Of a stretch of DNA of 64,000 nt, positions 36,039 to 44,981 are shown piece after piece. The first letter of the stretch is position 1; the number at the start of each line of letters is the position of its first letter. The notes under the pieces were generated by a model, which was given only the letters and a program-made list of their open reading frames with translations, was not told the DNA's origin and did not search any database. The position numbers were made by a program, and so were the translations under genes. The stretch is from Saccharicrinis sp963667815 (lineage in GTDB: Bacteria; Bacteroidota; Bacteroidia; Bacteroidales; Marinilabiliaceae), in NCBI GenBank assembly GCA_963667815.1, contig OY764021.1. The stretch is one strand, 5' to 3'.

Positions 36039-36040
36039 TA

Positions 36041-36523
36041 ATGGAAGACATTAACAATTCATATCTTTCGTTTAAAATAGGCACTGAATCGTTTGCAATT
36101 CATGTGAGTAGGGTTAATGAAATTCGTGAGTATGAACAACCACGAAAAATGCCCGAAACAGTTTCTTTTATGAAGGGTGTAATAGACCATAGAGAAGAAG
36201 TGGTGCCGGTAATTGATACGGGGGTTAAATTTGGTATGAGTCCTGTTCAAATTACACCGCAAACATGTATTGTAATTATTGATGTAACAAGAGAGGATAC
36301 TAATACCTCTTTTAGAGTTGGGATTCTTACAGATGCAGTGACAGATGTTTTTGAAGTTGAAGAAACTGAGTTTAAACAGATAGATACTGATTATAGTCCC
36401 AATTATATTAAAGCAACTTGTACTGTTAATGATAATTTTTATTTAGTACTAAACTCAGATAAAGTGTTTAGTGTTAATGAAATTATTGGTATGGGAGATA
36501 TGATTAAACAAATAAGTAAATAG
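36041..36523 (+). CDS. cheW: Chemotaxis coupling protein CheW (second copy)
   Basis: 160 residues with MKGVIDHREEVVPVIDTGVKFGM corresponding in two parts to the CheW core. The conserved Arg-Gly/Asn region is altered (VIDHREE instead of VINLRGE). Stop overlaps the GTG start of cheR by one base (TAGTG), indicating coupled translation. It may couple a different receptor or form rings with CheA P5. Confidence 0.93.
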   Translation: MEDINNSYLSFKIGTESFAIHVSRVNEIREYEQPRKMPETVSFMKGVIDHREEVVPVIDTGVKFGMSPVQITPQTCIVIIDVTREDTNTSFRVGILTDAVTDVFEVEETEFKQIDTDYSPNYIKATCTVNDNFYLVLNSDKVFSVNEIIGMGDMIKQISK

Positions 36524-37392
36524 TGGATAATCAAAAGTCATACTCAAAGGATTTAGATTGCTTTAAAGCCGAATTATCAACTAAAGATTTTGAAGCTTTT
36601 AGTCAATTTATATATACTGAGTTTGGTATTAAAATGCCCCCTGTAAAAAGAATTATGTTACAAGGAAGGCTTTTAAAACGAATTCGTGAATTAAACATGA
36701 ATTCATATACGGAGTATAAAGACTATTTATTTAGTAAGGATGGACAGCGTGAAGAAATTTTTAATTTTTTAAATGTTGTTACAACTAATAAAACTGATTT
36801 TTTTAGAGAACCAATACATTTTGATTTTTTAAAAACTACAGTTTTACCTGAATTTGTTAACAGTCAGAACAGACAACCATTTAAAATTTGGAGTGCTGGA
36901 TGTTCAAGTGGTGAAGAACTTTATACATTAGCAATAACTTTAAATGAGTTTAAAAGTTCTCATGCAGGCTTTGAATATAATATGCTTGGAACAGATATAT
37001 CGCAAAATGTTTTAAGTAAGGCTGCAAAAGGAATATATCCATTAAATAAAGTAGATATTATACCTATTGATTTAAAAAAGAAGTATTTATTAAAGAGTAA
37101 GGATAAGATCAATCCTACGGTTAAAGTAAGACCTGAACTACAACGAAATTTGTCATTAAAGTATTTGAATTTGATGGATTCAACATATTCAAATATAAAT
37201 GAAACTTTTGATGTTGTTTTTTGTAGAAATGTATTAATATATTTTGATAGGAAAACACAAGAAAGTGTAATAAATAAGTTAAGTTCTCATGTAAAACCAG
37301 GAGGCTACTTTTTTATCGGTCATTCAGAGTCATTAACAGGGATGGATGTTCCTTTAGAACATATTAAGCCAACTATTTTTAGAAAAAAATAA
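36523..37392 (+). CDS. cheR: Chemoreceptor methyltransferase CheR (first copy)
   Basis: 289 residues, GTG start overlapping the cheW stop by one base. N-terminal all-helical CheR domain, then the SAM-binding domain with IWSAGCSSGEELYTLAI, NMLGTDIS and VFCRNVLIYF, all intact. Uses S-adenosylmethionine to methylate receptor glutamates. It ends without a TPR extension. The MCP C-terminal NYEKF tail could be its docking site. Confidence 0.96.
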   Translation: MDNQKSYSKDLDCFKAELSTKDFEAFSQFIYTEFGIKMPPVKRIMLQGRLLKRIRELNMNSYTEYKDYLFSKDGQREEIFNFLNVVTTNKTDFFREPIHFDFLKTTVLPEFVNSQNRQPFKIWSAGCSSGEELYTLAITLNEFKSSHAGFEYNMLGTDISQNVLSKAAKGIYPLNKVDIIPIDLKKKYLLKSKDKINPTVKVRPELQRNLSLKYLNLMDSTYSNINETFDVVFCRNVLIYFDRKTQESVINKLSSHVKPGGYFFIGHSESLTGMDVPLEHIKPTIFRKK

Positions 37393-37409
37393 AGCACAAA
37401 ATAAGAACC

Positions 37410-38312
37410 ATGAATAATTTATCAGACAGACAATTACTTAAGGAGCTAAGACAACGGCTAGATGCTGGTAAAAATAGTGAAAAGGAAATTAAGGATTTAA
37501 CACTTGAGTTACAAAGTGTATCAAAAAAACTTAAGGATTCTGAAGCACTTAAAAGTCATTTTATTTCAAATATTTCCAATGAAATTGTAAATCCATTTAC
37601 ATCGATATTAGGATTATCAAAAGCAATATTATCTGTTGAAAAGCATGATTGGAAAAAGGTTGTTTCAATGGTAGCATTAATCCATTCAGAAGCATTTAAC
37701 CTTGATTTTCAGTTAAAGAATATTTTTGTTGCTGCAAAAATTGAAGCTGGTGAAATTGCACCAAATATTGCAAAAGTTAATATCAGAAGTTTGTTACAAA
37801 CTGTGGTTGATTCTTTCAATATTATTTCCCGAAAAATGGGAATTAGTTTTGATATACAGTTTAATATAGAACATGGATTTGGTAAAAACTTTTACTTTAA
37901 AACTGACTCTGAGAAATTAAAACTAATTTTAAGTAACCTTATTAACAATGCATTAAAGTATAGTTATAAGGATAGTAAAGTAGTAATTTCTGTTTGGTTA
38001 GATGAAGATGATGTTCTAAAAATTTCGGTTCAGGATTTTGGAACAGGAATCTCTGAAAAGAATCAGCAAACTATTTTTGAAAGATTTAAAAGATTAGATA
38101 CCGGTATTAATTCAATTAATAGAGGTCATGGTTTAGGTTTATCAATAACCAAAGCTTTATTAGATGTATTAAGCGGTGATATTGAAATTTCAAGCCAAAA
38201 AGGAGAAGGATCAACATTTACAATAAGTGTTCCTGAAGCTAAAAATATAGTAGACGGATTTAGTGGTGAAGGTAATGATATCTTCTTTGATGAAGAGGAC
38301 GAGATTTTTTAA
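37410..38312 (+). CDS. Histidine-kinase-like protein lacking the phospho-acceptor His
   Basis: 300 residues, no transmembrane or sensor domain: coiled coil (~1-48), HisKA-type helices (~49-115), HATPase (~150-280). The H box reads FISNISNEIVNPF, where FxxxxSHExRTP is expected: Asn 57 replaces His, and the RTP part is also lost. The ATPase is intact (LILSNLINNALKYS, DFGTGIS, GHGLGLSIT). It therefore cannot autophosphorylate in the usual way. It might phosphorylate another protein, act as a phosphatase, or be an ATP-dependent scaffold. The C-terminus is very acidic. Lies between cheR and cheD. Confidence 0.88.
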   Translation: MNNLSDRQLLKELRQRLDAGKNSEKEIKDLTLELQSVSKKLKDSEALKSHFISNISNEIVNPFTSILGLSKAILSVEKHDWKKVVSMVALIHSEAFNLDFQLKNIFVAAKIEAGEIAPNIAKVNIRSLLQTVVDSFNIISRKMGISFDIQFNIEHGFGKNFYFKTDSEKLKLILSNLINNALKYSYKDSKVVISVWLDEDDVLKISVQDFGTGISEKNQQTIFERFKRLDTGINSINRGHGLGLSITKALLDVLSGDIEISSQKGEGSTFTISVPEAKNIVDGFSGEGNDIFFDEEDEIF

Positions 38313-38322
38313 TGGTGAATAA

Positions 38323-38793
38323 ATGAGTCAATATTTACAACATTTTTTATATCCATCCTCTCTTTTTGTAAGCAAAGAACCCTTTTTGGTTAAGACTATT
38401 TTAGGTTCGTGTGTTGCAATTTGTTTGTGGGACTCTCGGTTAAAAATAGGAGGAATAAATCATTATATGCTGCCTCATTGGAGCGGAAATGATTTAGCTT
38501 CACCTAAATACGGAAATATTGCCATCGATAAATTAATTGATAAACTGCTTTTTCATGGTTCTAGAATTGAAGATTTGCAGGCTAAAATTTTTGGTGGTGG
38601 AGAGTTAATGCAATCAGGTGGTTCTCGAATTCAGATAGGAGAGCGTAATATACGAGTAGCGCGTATTATGCTCGAAGAAAGGAAGATTCCAATTGTTGCT
38701 TCAAGTACAGGAGGAAAAAGAGGTAGAAAGATTATCTTTTTTACGGATACTGGTGAGGTCAGGCATAAATTGCTTGATAAAAAAAATCTTTAA
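38323..38793 (+). CDS. cheD: Chemoreceptor glutamine deamidase CheD
   Basis: 156 residues. Catalytic Cys 30 in LGSCVAICLWD and His 47 in GGINHYMLP are in place, and FGGGELM is the expected later motif. CheD deamidates receptor glutamines to glutamates, creating methylation sites for CheR, and can stimulate CheC phosphatase. No cheC is visible in the window. Confidence 0.96.
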   Translation: MSQYLQHFLYPSSLFVSKEPFLVKTILGSCVAICLWDSRLKIGGINHYMLPHWSGNDLASPKYGNIAIDKLIDKLLFHGSRIEDLQAKIFGGGELMQSGGSRIQIGERNIRVARIMLEERKIPIVASSTGGKRGRKIIFFTDTGEVRHKLLDKKNL

Positions 38794-38878
38794 AGGAATA
38801 TTTACATCTTTTATCTATTTGTATTGAATATTTTTATATTTAAGGTAGAAATAAAAGATTTATAGATAACCTTGTGCT

Positions 38879-39973
38879 ATGCGGAATAATAAGTTACGGG
38901 TATTAGTTGTTGATGATTCAGCTGTTGTAAGACAAAGTCTTTCTTCAATTCTGGGTTCGGATCCAGATATTGAAGTTATGGGAACAGCTGCTGACCCTAT
39001 AATTGCGGTTAAAAAAATTATGAAAGAAGTTCCGGATGTTATTACTCTGGACATTGAAATGCCTCGAATGGATGGTCTTACGTTTCTTCGAAAGATCATG
39101 TCACAACATCCTATACCTGTAGTTATCATTTCCTCATTAACAACTGAAGGTACAGAAACTGCAATGAAAGCTCTTGAATATGGGGCTTCAGAAATTATTG
39201 GTAAACCGGCAATGAATGCTGCAAAGTTTATCAATGAATCAAAAATAATGATTTGTGATGCTGTTAAAGCAGCTTCGCAAGCAAAACTTTCAAGGAAGAA
39301 AATAGTAAATAAGTCCCCTACTCTACCTCCTCCAAAGTTAGAAGTTAAACCAAAGTATAGTGCAGATGTTATTTTGCAGAGAGGGTCAGCTTCAGACAGA
39401 ATTACATTAACAGAAAAAGTCATTGTATTGGGAGCATCTACAGGAGGAACTGAAGCTATTAGAACTTTTTTAAGGAATTTACCTCCTAAAATGCCAGGGA
39501 TAGCTATAGTACAACATATGCCAGAAGGATTTACTAAATCATTTGCAAATAGTTTGAATAATATTTGTGATTTGGAAGTAAAAGAAGCTGAAAATGGTGA
39601 TAAATTATATCAGGGACGCGTATTAATTGCGGCTGGTAATTATCATATGTTATTAAAAAGAGTAGGAAAAGAGTACTTTGTTGAAGTAAAAGAAGGACCT
39701 TTAGTAAATAGACATCGACCATCAGTTGATGTTTTGTTTAGAAGTGCATCAAGATATGCCGGTAAAAATGCAATAGGTGTTTTACTAACAGGAATGGGTA
39801 ATGATGGTGCAAAAGGACTTTTAGAACTTAAAGAAAGTGGAGCCAATACCATTGCTCAGGACGAACAAAGTTCTGTAGTTTATGGTATGCCGAAGGAGGC
39901 AGCAAAATTGGGTGCAGCCAATCATATTTTAAGTTTAGACCAAATTGCTCCATATTTAATAAAATCCCTATAA
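38879..39973 (+). CDS. cheB: Chemoreceptor methylesterase/glutaminase CheB (first copy)
   Basis: 364 residues: receiver domain (phospho-Asp 58 in ITLDIEMPRMDG), linker ~125-178, and methylesterase domain with catalytic Ser 187 (GASTGG), His 213 (VQHMPEGFT) and Asp 309 (GMGNDGAKG). All residues needed for phosphorylation-controlled demethylation are present. A gap of 85 bases after cheD may hold an internal promoter; none clearly fits the consensus. Confidence 0.97.
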   Translation: MRNNKLRVLVVDDSAVVRQSLSSILGSDPDIEVMGTAADPIIAVKKIMKEVPDVITLDIEMPRMDGLTFLRKIMSQHPIPVVIISSLTTEGTETAMKALEYGASEIIGKPAMNAAKFINESKIMICDAVKAASQAKLSRKKIVNKSPTLPPPKLEVKPKYSADVILQRGSASDRITLTEKVIVLGASTGGTEAIRTFLRNLPPKMPGIAIVQHMPEGFTKSFANSLNNICDLEVKEAENGDKLYQGRVLIAAGNYHMLLKRVGKEYFVEVKEGPLVNRHRPSVDVLFRSASRYAGKNAIGVLLTGMGNDGAKGLLELKESGANTIAQDEQSSVVYGMPKEAAKLGAANHILSLDQIAPYLIKSL

Positions 39974-39987
39974 ACACTAGGATTTTA
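39960..39987 (+). terminator. Possible weak terminator or attenuator after cheB
   Basis: TAAAATCC (39960-39967) pairs with GGATTTTA (39980-39987) across the cheB stop with a 12-base loop. No proper T run follows, so read-through into the next gene is likely. Confidence 0.3.
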
Positions 39988-40066
39988 TAATATAGAGATT
40001 AAAAAGTCTTATCTTCACCTGGTTCTATAAAAAGACTATTTACAAAAAAATTAAAAACTCAAAATT

Positions 40067-41944
40067 GTGAAAAAGGTAGAATTATCTAATATATTAAGAA
40101 AGTTTACTTTCAGAGGATTTTTATTAGGTTTTATTGTTGCATTATTGGTTTTTCTTTTCAATCTGAACTCAAATGTTTTTATGCAGTCCAATAGAACATT
40201 TGCTGATATGTTGATACTATTTCCCGGGATGTGGATTATAATTGTTTTACCTTTTATAACTACAGCCGTTGGATATTATTTTGCATTAAGATTTATTAGG
40301 ATTATAAGAAAACAACGCAAATCTTTAAAATTTGAATCAAGAAGATCTGAAAGGGTTTTAAGATTTGTAAATAACTTACGTGAAGGTAATTTAAACAACA
40401 CCGAACTTGTAACAGATAAGCGTGATCAGTTAAGTAAATCTTTATTAAAACTCCACGATTATCTTGTAAAAAGTAAAAAAGAACAAGAGCAAAATAGAAT
40501 AGAGGAAGAGCAACGTACTTGGGTAACTCAGGGATTGGCTCAGTTTGGAGAAATTCTTAGGCGCAATAATGATAATTTGGAAGAACTTGCTTTTAATATA
40601 ATTAGCTATCAGGTTAATTATTTAAAAATCAATCAAGGAGGCTTCTATTTGTTGAATAAAAATGCAAAGGGAGATAAATTTTTTGAACTAACTTCTTGTA
40701 TTGCTTTTGATAGAAAAAAATTTGCAGATAAAGTGATTCAATGGGAAGAAGGTTTAATTGGTCGATGTGCGTTAGAAAAAGATACAATCTATTTAACAGA
40801 TGTGCCAAATGATTACATAACGATCACTTCTGGATTGGGAGAGACAAATCCTTCTGCAATTTTAATTGTTCCTTTAAAAGCAAATGATGAAGTATATGGG
40901 GTAATTGAATTAGCTTCATTTAGAGAATTTCAACCTTTTGAAATTGAATTTGTAGAAAAAACAGCAGAAAGTATTGCTTCAACAATTTCTGCAGTACAAA
41001 TTAATATTCAAACAACAAAACTTCTTCACGAAACACAAATTCAAGCAGAAAGAATGTCGCAGCAAGAAGAGGAATTGCGTCAAAACCTTGAAGAAATGCA
41101 GGCTACCCAAGAAGAATCAGATCGGAGAGCTGTTGAAATGAAAGGTATATTAGAGGCTATTGATAACTCTGCTATTAGTTGTGAATTTGGGGTTGATGGA
41201 TCTTTGATTTCTGTTAATCAATTGTTTTTAGAGACATTCAAATATTTACCAGAAGAAATTGAAGGACAAAATTTAAAGATTTTTACATTTCAGGAAGATG
41301 CAGATGATTTAAACAAAATTTTATCAGATCTTCAGAATGGTAAAAACTTTAAAGGAAGAGTTAGAAGAAGAACTAAACTTGGAGAAGAAATATTTTTACT
41401 TACTACTTATACTCCTGTAATTGATAATTATGGCGACATTGTTAAGATTCTAAGTCTTGAAAATGATGTAACAGATCAAGTTCGTATGGAAGAGCAAATG
41501 CAACGTTCGAAAGACGAACTTGGAATTATGTTAGAGCAAGCCAGGGATGAAATGAAGGAGCAGTTTAAAGAAATTGAAGCTGTTAAGATCAGAAATGAAA
41601 AAACTTTAGAGGGAGCATTAGATGCCATCATCACAACAAATAAAGAAGGTATTCTTGAATTTTTTAATGCTGCAGCTGAAAAACTTTGGGGTTTTGAAAG
41701 GTCTGAAGTACTTGGTCAACATGTTTCTATGCTATTCTCAACAGAAACAGCTAAAAATGATCTGTTTGTAAAAGCGTATGTAAATACGGATGAGCAAAAG
41801 GTAATTGGAGAAAGAAAAGAAGTACCAATTAAGAATAAATTTGGAGATGATATTCCAGTTTTATTCTTACTTTCTGAAGCTCAGGTTGGAGAAGATCAGT
41901 CGTTTACAGCATTTATTCAAAATGTTGAAGTAGAGTTATTCTAA
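40067..41944 (+). CDS. Membrane GAF/PAS/PAS sensor protein without output domain
   Basis: 625 residues, GTG start. Two transmembrane helices (~17-37 and ~48-72), a HAMP-like linker, coiled coil with EEEQRTWVTQGLAQFGEIL, GAF domain (~155-310), long coiled coil (~310-360), PAS (~360-480), coiled coil, second PAS (~515-620). No kinase, cyclase or phosphatase domain follows. It shares its TM-linker-GAF layout with the PP2C protein at 44982 and the short protein at 44197. It likely signals by interaction with CheR/CheB-like proteins encoded next to it. Confidence 0.85.
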   Translation: MKKVELSNILRKFTFRGFLLGFIVALLVFLFNLNSNVFMQSNRTFADMLILFPGMWIIIVLPFITTAVGYYFALRFIRIIRKQRKSLKFESRRSERVLRFVNNLREGNLNNTELVTDKRDQLSKSLLKLHDYLVKSKKEQEQNRIEEEQRTWVTQGLAQFGEILRRNNDNLEELAFNIISYQVNYLKINQGGFYLLNKNAKGDKFFELTSCIAFDRKKFADKVIQWEEGLIGRCALEKDTIYLTDVPNDYITITSGLGETNPSAILIVPLKANDEVYGVIELASFREFQPFEIEFVEKTAESIASTISAVQINIQTTKLLHETQIQAERMSQQEEELRQNLEEMQATQEESDRRAVEMKGILEAIDNSAISCEFGVDGSLISVNQLFLETFKYLPEEIEGQNLKIFTFQEDADDLNKILSDLQNGKNFKGRVRRRTKLGEEIFLLTTYTPVIDNYGDIVKILSLENDVTDQVRMEEQMQRSKDELGIMLEQARDEMKEQFKEIEAVKIRNEKTLEGALDAIITTNKEGILEFFNAAAEKLWGFERSEVLGQHVSMLFSTETAKNDLFVKAYVNTDEQKVIGERKEVPIKNKFGDDIPVLFLLSEAQVGEDQSFTAFIQNVEVELF

Positions 41945-41958
41945 AATTTAATTATTCT

Positions 41959-42801
41959 GTGGGGAGTTTAACATTTAAAACGTATTTAGAAGAGCTTAAA
42001 AAGCATACACCATATAATTTTTGTGAGTATTCAGATAATTCTATTCAACGAAGGATAGAAAAAGTATTGAATGATCATAAAATTAATATGGAGGAGTTAT
42101 TGTATTTGACAAAAACCGATGAAGTATTTGTTGAAAATTTAGTAGATGAGATTACTGTAAATACTACTGAATTATTTCGTAATCCAGAAACCTGGGAGTA
42201 TTTATATTCTAAAATTTTACCTTCCTTAAAAAGTAAAAAAACAATTAATATATGGCATGCTGGATGTTCAACAGGACAAGAAGTATACTCTAATTTAATT
42301 CTTTTAAATGAATTAGGTTTACTTGATAAAGCCAAAGTAGTGGCATCAGATATTAATCAAAAAGTATTACGCAGTTCTAAAAAAGCAGAATATAGTATTA
42401 GTAATAATACAACATATATAGAAGCGTATAAAGACTTGATGAAAAAGGTTAAGCCAGATGCTAATGATTTTGAATATTACTGTGATATAGATAAAAACTA
42501 TGATACTTTTAAGTTTAAGGATTTTCTTACTGATAAAGTAATATTTCGTAGACATGATCTGGTTACAGAAGAAATTCCTTTTTATCAGAAATTTGATATT
42601 ATTTTTTGTAGAAATGTTTTGATTTACTTTAATCAGGATTTACAAATGAAAATAATTAAAAAGTTTTTTGATAAACTATTTGATGGTGGTGTTTTGGTTT
42701 TAGGTAACCATGAAGCTTTACATGGTTTTTTTAAAACACGATTTATTAAGCATGGAATGGTATATACTAAGAGTTCAACATTTCAATTTAAATATAAATA
42801 G
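41959..42801 (+). CDS. Second CheR-type methyltransferase
   Basis: 280 residues, GTG start 14 bases after the sensor gene. CheR N-terminal helices (RRIEKVLNDHKI), target-loop region VNTTELFRNPETW, SAM motif IWHAGCSTGQEVYS, VASDINQKVL and FCRNVLIYF are retained, so it should be active. Compared with the first CheR it is clearly divergent; the MCP-distal position beside a GAF/PAS sensor suggests that its substrate is not the MCP, but that is inference. Confidence 0.9.
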   Translation: MGSLTFKTYLEELKKHTPYNFCEYSDNSIQRRIEKVLNDHKINMEELLYLTKTDEVFVENLVDEITVNTTELFRNPETWEYLYSKILPSLKSKKTINIWHAGCSTGQEVYSNLILLNELGLLDKAKVVASDINQKVLRSSKKAEYSISNNTTYIEAYKDLMKKVKPDANDFEYYCDIDKNYDTFKFKDFLTDKVIFRRHDLVTEEIPFYQKFDIIFCRNVLIYFNQDLQMKIIKKFFDKLFDGGVLVLGNHEALHGFFKTRFIKHGMVYTKSSTFQFKYK

Positions 42802-42804
42802 AAA

Positions 42805-43611
42805 ATGGCTGTTGTACCTTCATTAAACGATATTAGATTAATAACTCCGGTTTTAGAAAATATTTTAAAGTTGGATGTTTATAATTATGCATTATCATTT
42901 CTACGTCGTCGTTTTGCTTATGTATTTAATCAGCTTAATGTAAAATCTGTAGATGGTTTTATAGAAGATATTAAAAAAGGGAATTTAGTTGATGAATTTC
43001 TATTTCATTTTCAGGTAAGTGATACTGAAATGTTTCGTGATCCTTCTTTTTGGCGAACATTAAAAAATAAAATATTACCTAAATATGATTCTGAAAAACT
43101 TACAATTTGGATTCCAGATTTAGCATCATCACATGAGTTATGCTCTTTATTAGTAATTCTTAAAGAAGATAACCTAATTGAATCTGCTAACATATTTTGT
43201 AGTTCTCCCTCTTTAAAACTTATAGAAGAGGTTCAAAAAGGTTGTATGTTAACAAAAACTCTCGAAGTTAGTAGACAAAATTTTAAAAGGCTAGAACTGC
43301 ATACTACATTTGATGATTATTTTGTTTCTGAGTTAGGTGTAACAAAAATTGATTCATCTCTATTACAGAATGTGAAGTTCATTAATAACAGCTTTTTTCA
43401 TGAAGGACCAATAGAAAATGCTGATATTGTTTTATTCAGAAATCGAATGATCTATTATAATTCAAAACTTCAAAATAAAGCTGAAGATGCTATTTTAAAG
43501 TACATAAAAAAGAATGGCTTTTTAGCTTTAGGAATAAAAGAACGGATTTGTAATAATAATATGGATTTATGTCAAGCATATGATCATAATGAACAAATTT
43601 ATCAAGTTTGA
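42805..43611 (+). CDS. CheR pseudoenzyme (SAM motif lost)
   Basis: 268 residues that align with the adjacent CheR along most of their length: FHFQVSDTEMFRDPSFWRTLKNKILPK matches, in parts, the VDEITVNTTELFRNPETWEYL region, and VLFRNRMIYYNSKLQ matches FCRNVLIYFNQDLQ. The S-adenosylmethionine motif WHAGCSTGQE has become WIPDLASSHE (~102-111), losing the Gly residues and Cys. It is very unlikely to methylate. A regulatory or scaffolding partner of the upstream CheR, arising by tandem duplication, is the simplest reading. It starts 3 bases after that gene. Confidence 0.82.
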   Translation: MAVVPSLNDIRLITPVLENILKLDVYNYALSFLRRRFAYVFNQLNVKSVDGFIEDIKKGNLVDEFLFHFQVSDTEMFRDPSFWRTLKNKILPKYDSEKLTIWIPDLASSHELCSLLVILKEDNLIESANIFCSSPSLKLIEEVQKGCMLTKTLEVSRQNFKRLELHTTFDDYFVSELGVTKIDSSLLQNVKFINNSFFHEGPIENADIVLFRNRMIYYNSKLQNKAEDAILKYIKKNGFLALGIKERICNNNMDLCQAYDHNEQIYQV

Positions 43612-43619
43612 TTTTTTAA

Positions 43620-44195
43620 ATGAGTACTAGTAAAGCAAAATATTATAAAGGTATTGTTATTGGCGGTTCAGCAGGGAGCTTTTCTATCGTTTCTAAAATA
43701 CTGGCCCATATTAAACCAGATTTTAAATATCCGATAATTGTATGTTTACATCGTCTTAAACATATTAGATCCGGTTTGTTAGAAGGATTAAATTTAAAAT
43801 CGAATTTAGAAGTTGTTGAACCTTTTGATAAGGATTCTATAGAAAGTGGAAAAGTTTATTTAGCACCTTCTAATTATCATTTATTTGTTGAATTTGATTC
43901 AACAATCTCATTATCAACAGAGGAAGTTAATAATCATAGTAGACCATCGATTGATTATACTTTTTCTTCTGCAGCAACATCCTATCGTGAAAAGATGATA
44001 GGTATAATATTAACTGGAGCTAATAAAGATGGCGCAAAAGGTATGTTAGATGTACATAAAAAGAATGGTTATACAATTGTTCAAGATCCTGTTACCTGTG
44101 ATGTAGATACGATGCCTAAGGCAGCACTGCAATTATTTACACCTGACGAAGTTTTATCACCAGAAGGAATTATTGACTTTTTGAATAAACTTTAA
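43620..44195 (+). CDS. Receiver-less CheB-type methylesterase
   Basis: 191 residues, only the CheB catalytic domain. Ser 17 in GGSAGSFS, His 44 in VCLHRLKH and Asp 137 in GANKDGAKG preserve the triad, although the neighbouring glycines differ from GASTGG. Without a receiver it is not under phospho-control by CheA. Together with the second CheR and the CheR pseudoenzyme it forms a separate methylation module, as in CheB/CheR-PAS hybrid sensors but on separate polypeptides. Confidence 0.88.
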   Translation: MSTSKAKYYKGIVIGGSAGSFSIVSKILAHIKPDFKYPIIVCLHRLKHIRSGLLEGLNLKSNLEVVEPFDKDSIESGKVYLAPSNYHLFVEFDSTISLSTEEVNNHSRPSIDYTFSSAATSYREKMIGIILTGANKDGAKGMLDVHKKNGYTIVQDPVTCDVDTMPKAALQLFTPDEVLSPEGIIDFLNKL

Positions 44196-44196
44196 A

Positions 44197-44973
44197 ATGT
44201 CTGAAATGAAACAAAAACCTGTATTAATACTATATCTACTTGCTATTACAGCTTTTATTTTTGCTTTATTAAAGTACATTTTTGTTGGTAGCTCAATTTC
44301 TGCAAATTTTCTTGTTTTGGAAATATTTTCATTTATTGGATTTATTAGTGTAGTCTATTTTACAGATAGACTAATAAGACAGAATAAAAAGGAAAAAGAA
44401 GATGCTGAGATTGCATATAAAGAAAAGATAGACAATTTACAACAAAAGATCGATCATTATAAAAAGTCTGTTGATAATCTAAAAAAAGAGTCTAACACTG
44501 ACGCAAAATCTATTGATGAAATTGACATTATAAAAAAAGACCTGAAAGAAATTACTACAAATGCTAGTAATATTAGAACCTTAGGATCTGAAATATTAGA
44601 AAAAATAGCCCATTACTATGAAATTGGACTTGGAGTTTGCTATTTTAAGATAAAACCTTCAACTAAATTTAGCGTACAAGGAGTTTATGGTTTAAACGAA
44701 GATGAAATTCTTGATGAAATTGACGAAAAAAGTGGAATAAGTGGTGAAAGTATCGTCAATAAAAAAGCTATTTTAGTTAATGATGTTGATGAAGACTATT
44801 TTAAAATAGAATCATGTTCGGGATCATCTAAACCAAAACATTTATATTTTTTGCCTATTGTAGTTAATAAAGAAACAATTGGACTAATAGAGTTAGCTAC
44901 CTTTAAGTTGATTAATATTGATAATTACTGGGATAATATAAGTGATGGTATAAAGGATTTAAAAGTTATATAA
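44197..44973 (+). CDS. Short membrane GAF protein
   Basis: 258 residues: two transmembrane helices (~8-55), a coiled coil rich in Lys and Asp (~60-120), and a GAF domain (~125-255) containing SGISGESIVNKKAILVND and LPIVVNKETIGLIELATF. It is a shortened relative of the sensors at 40067 and 44982, whose GAF domains share the same motif. It has no output domain, so it may modulate its larger paralogues. One base separates it from the CheB-like gene. Confidence 0.8.
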   Translation: MSEMKQKPVLILYLLAITAFIFALLKYIFVGSSISANFLVLEIFSFIGFISVVYFTDRLIRQNKKEKEDAEIAYKEKIDNLQQKIDHYKKSVDNLKKESNTDAKSIDEIDIIKKDLKEITTNASNIRTLGSEILEKIAHYYEIGLGVCYFKIKPSTKFSVQGVYGLNEDEILDEIDEKSGISGESIVNKKAILVNDVDEDYFKIESCSGSSKPKHLYFLPIVVNKETIGLIELATFKLINIDNYWDNISDGIKDLKVI

Positions 44974-44981
44974 TTTTTGAA

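Noticed and set aside
38818..38842. Promoter before cheB (TTTG and TATATTTA)
   Set aside because: Spacing of 13 bases is too short for the Bacteroidota consensus and the -7 box has a mismatch.
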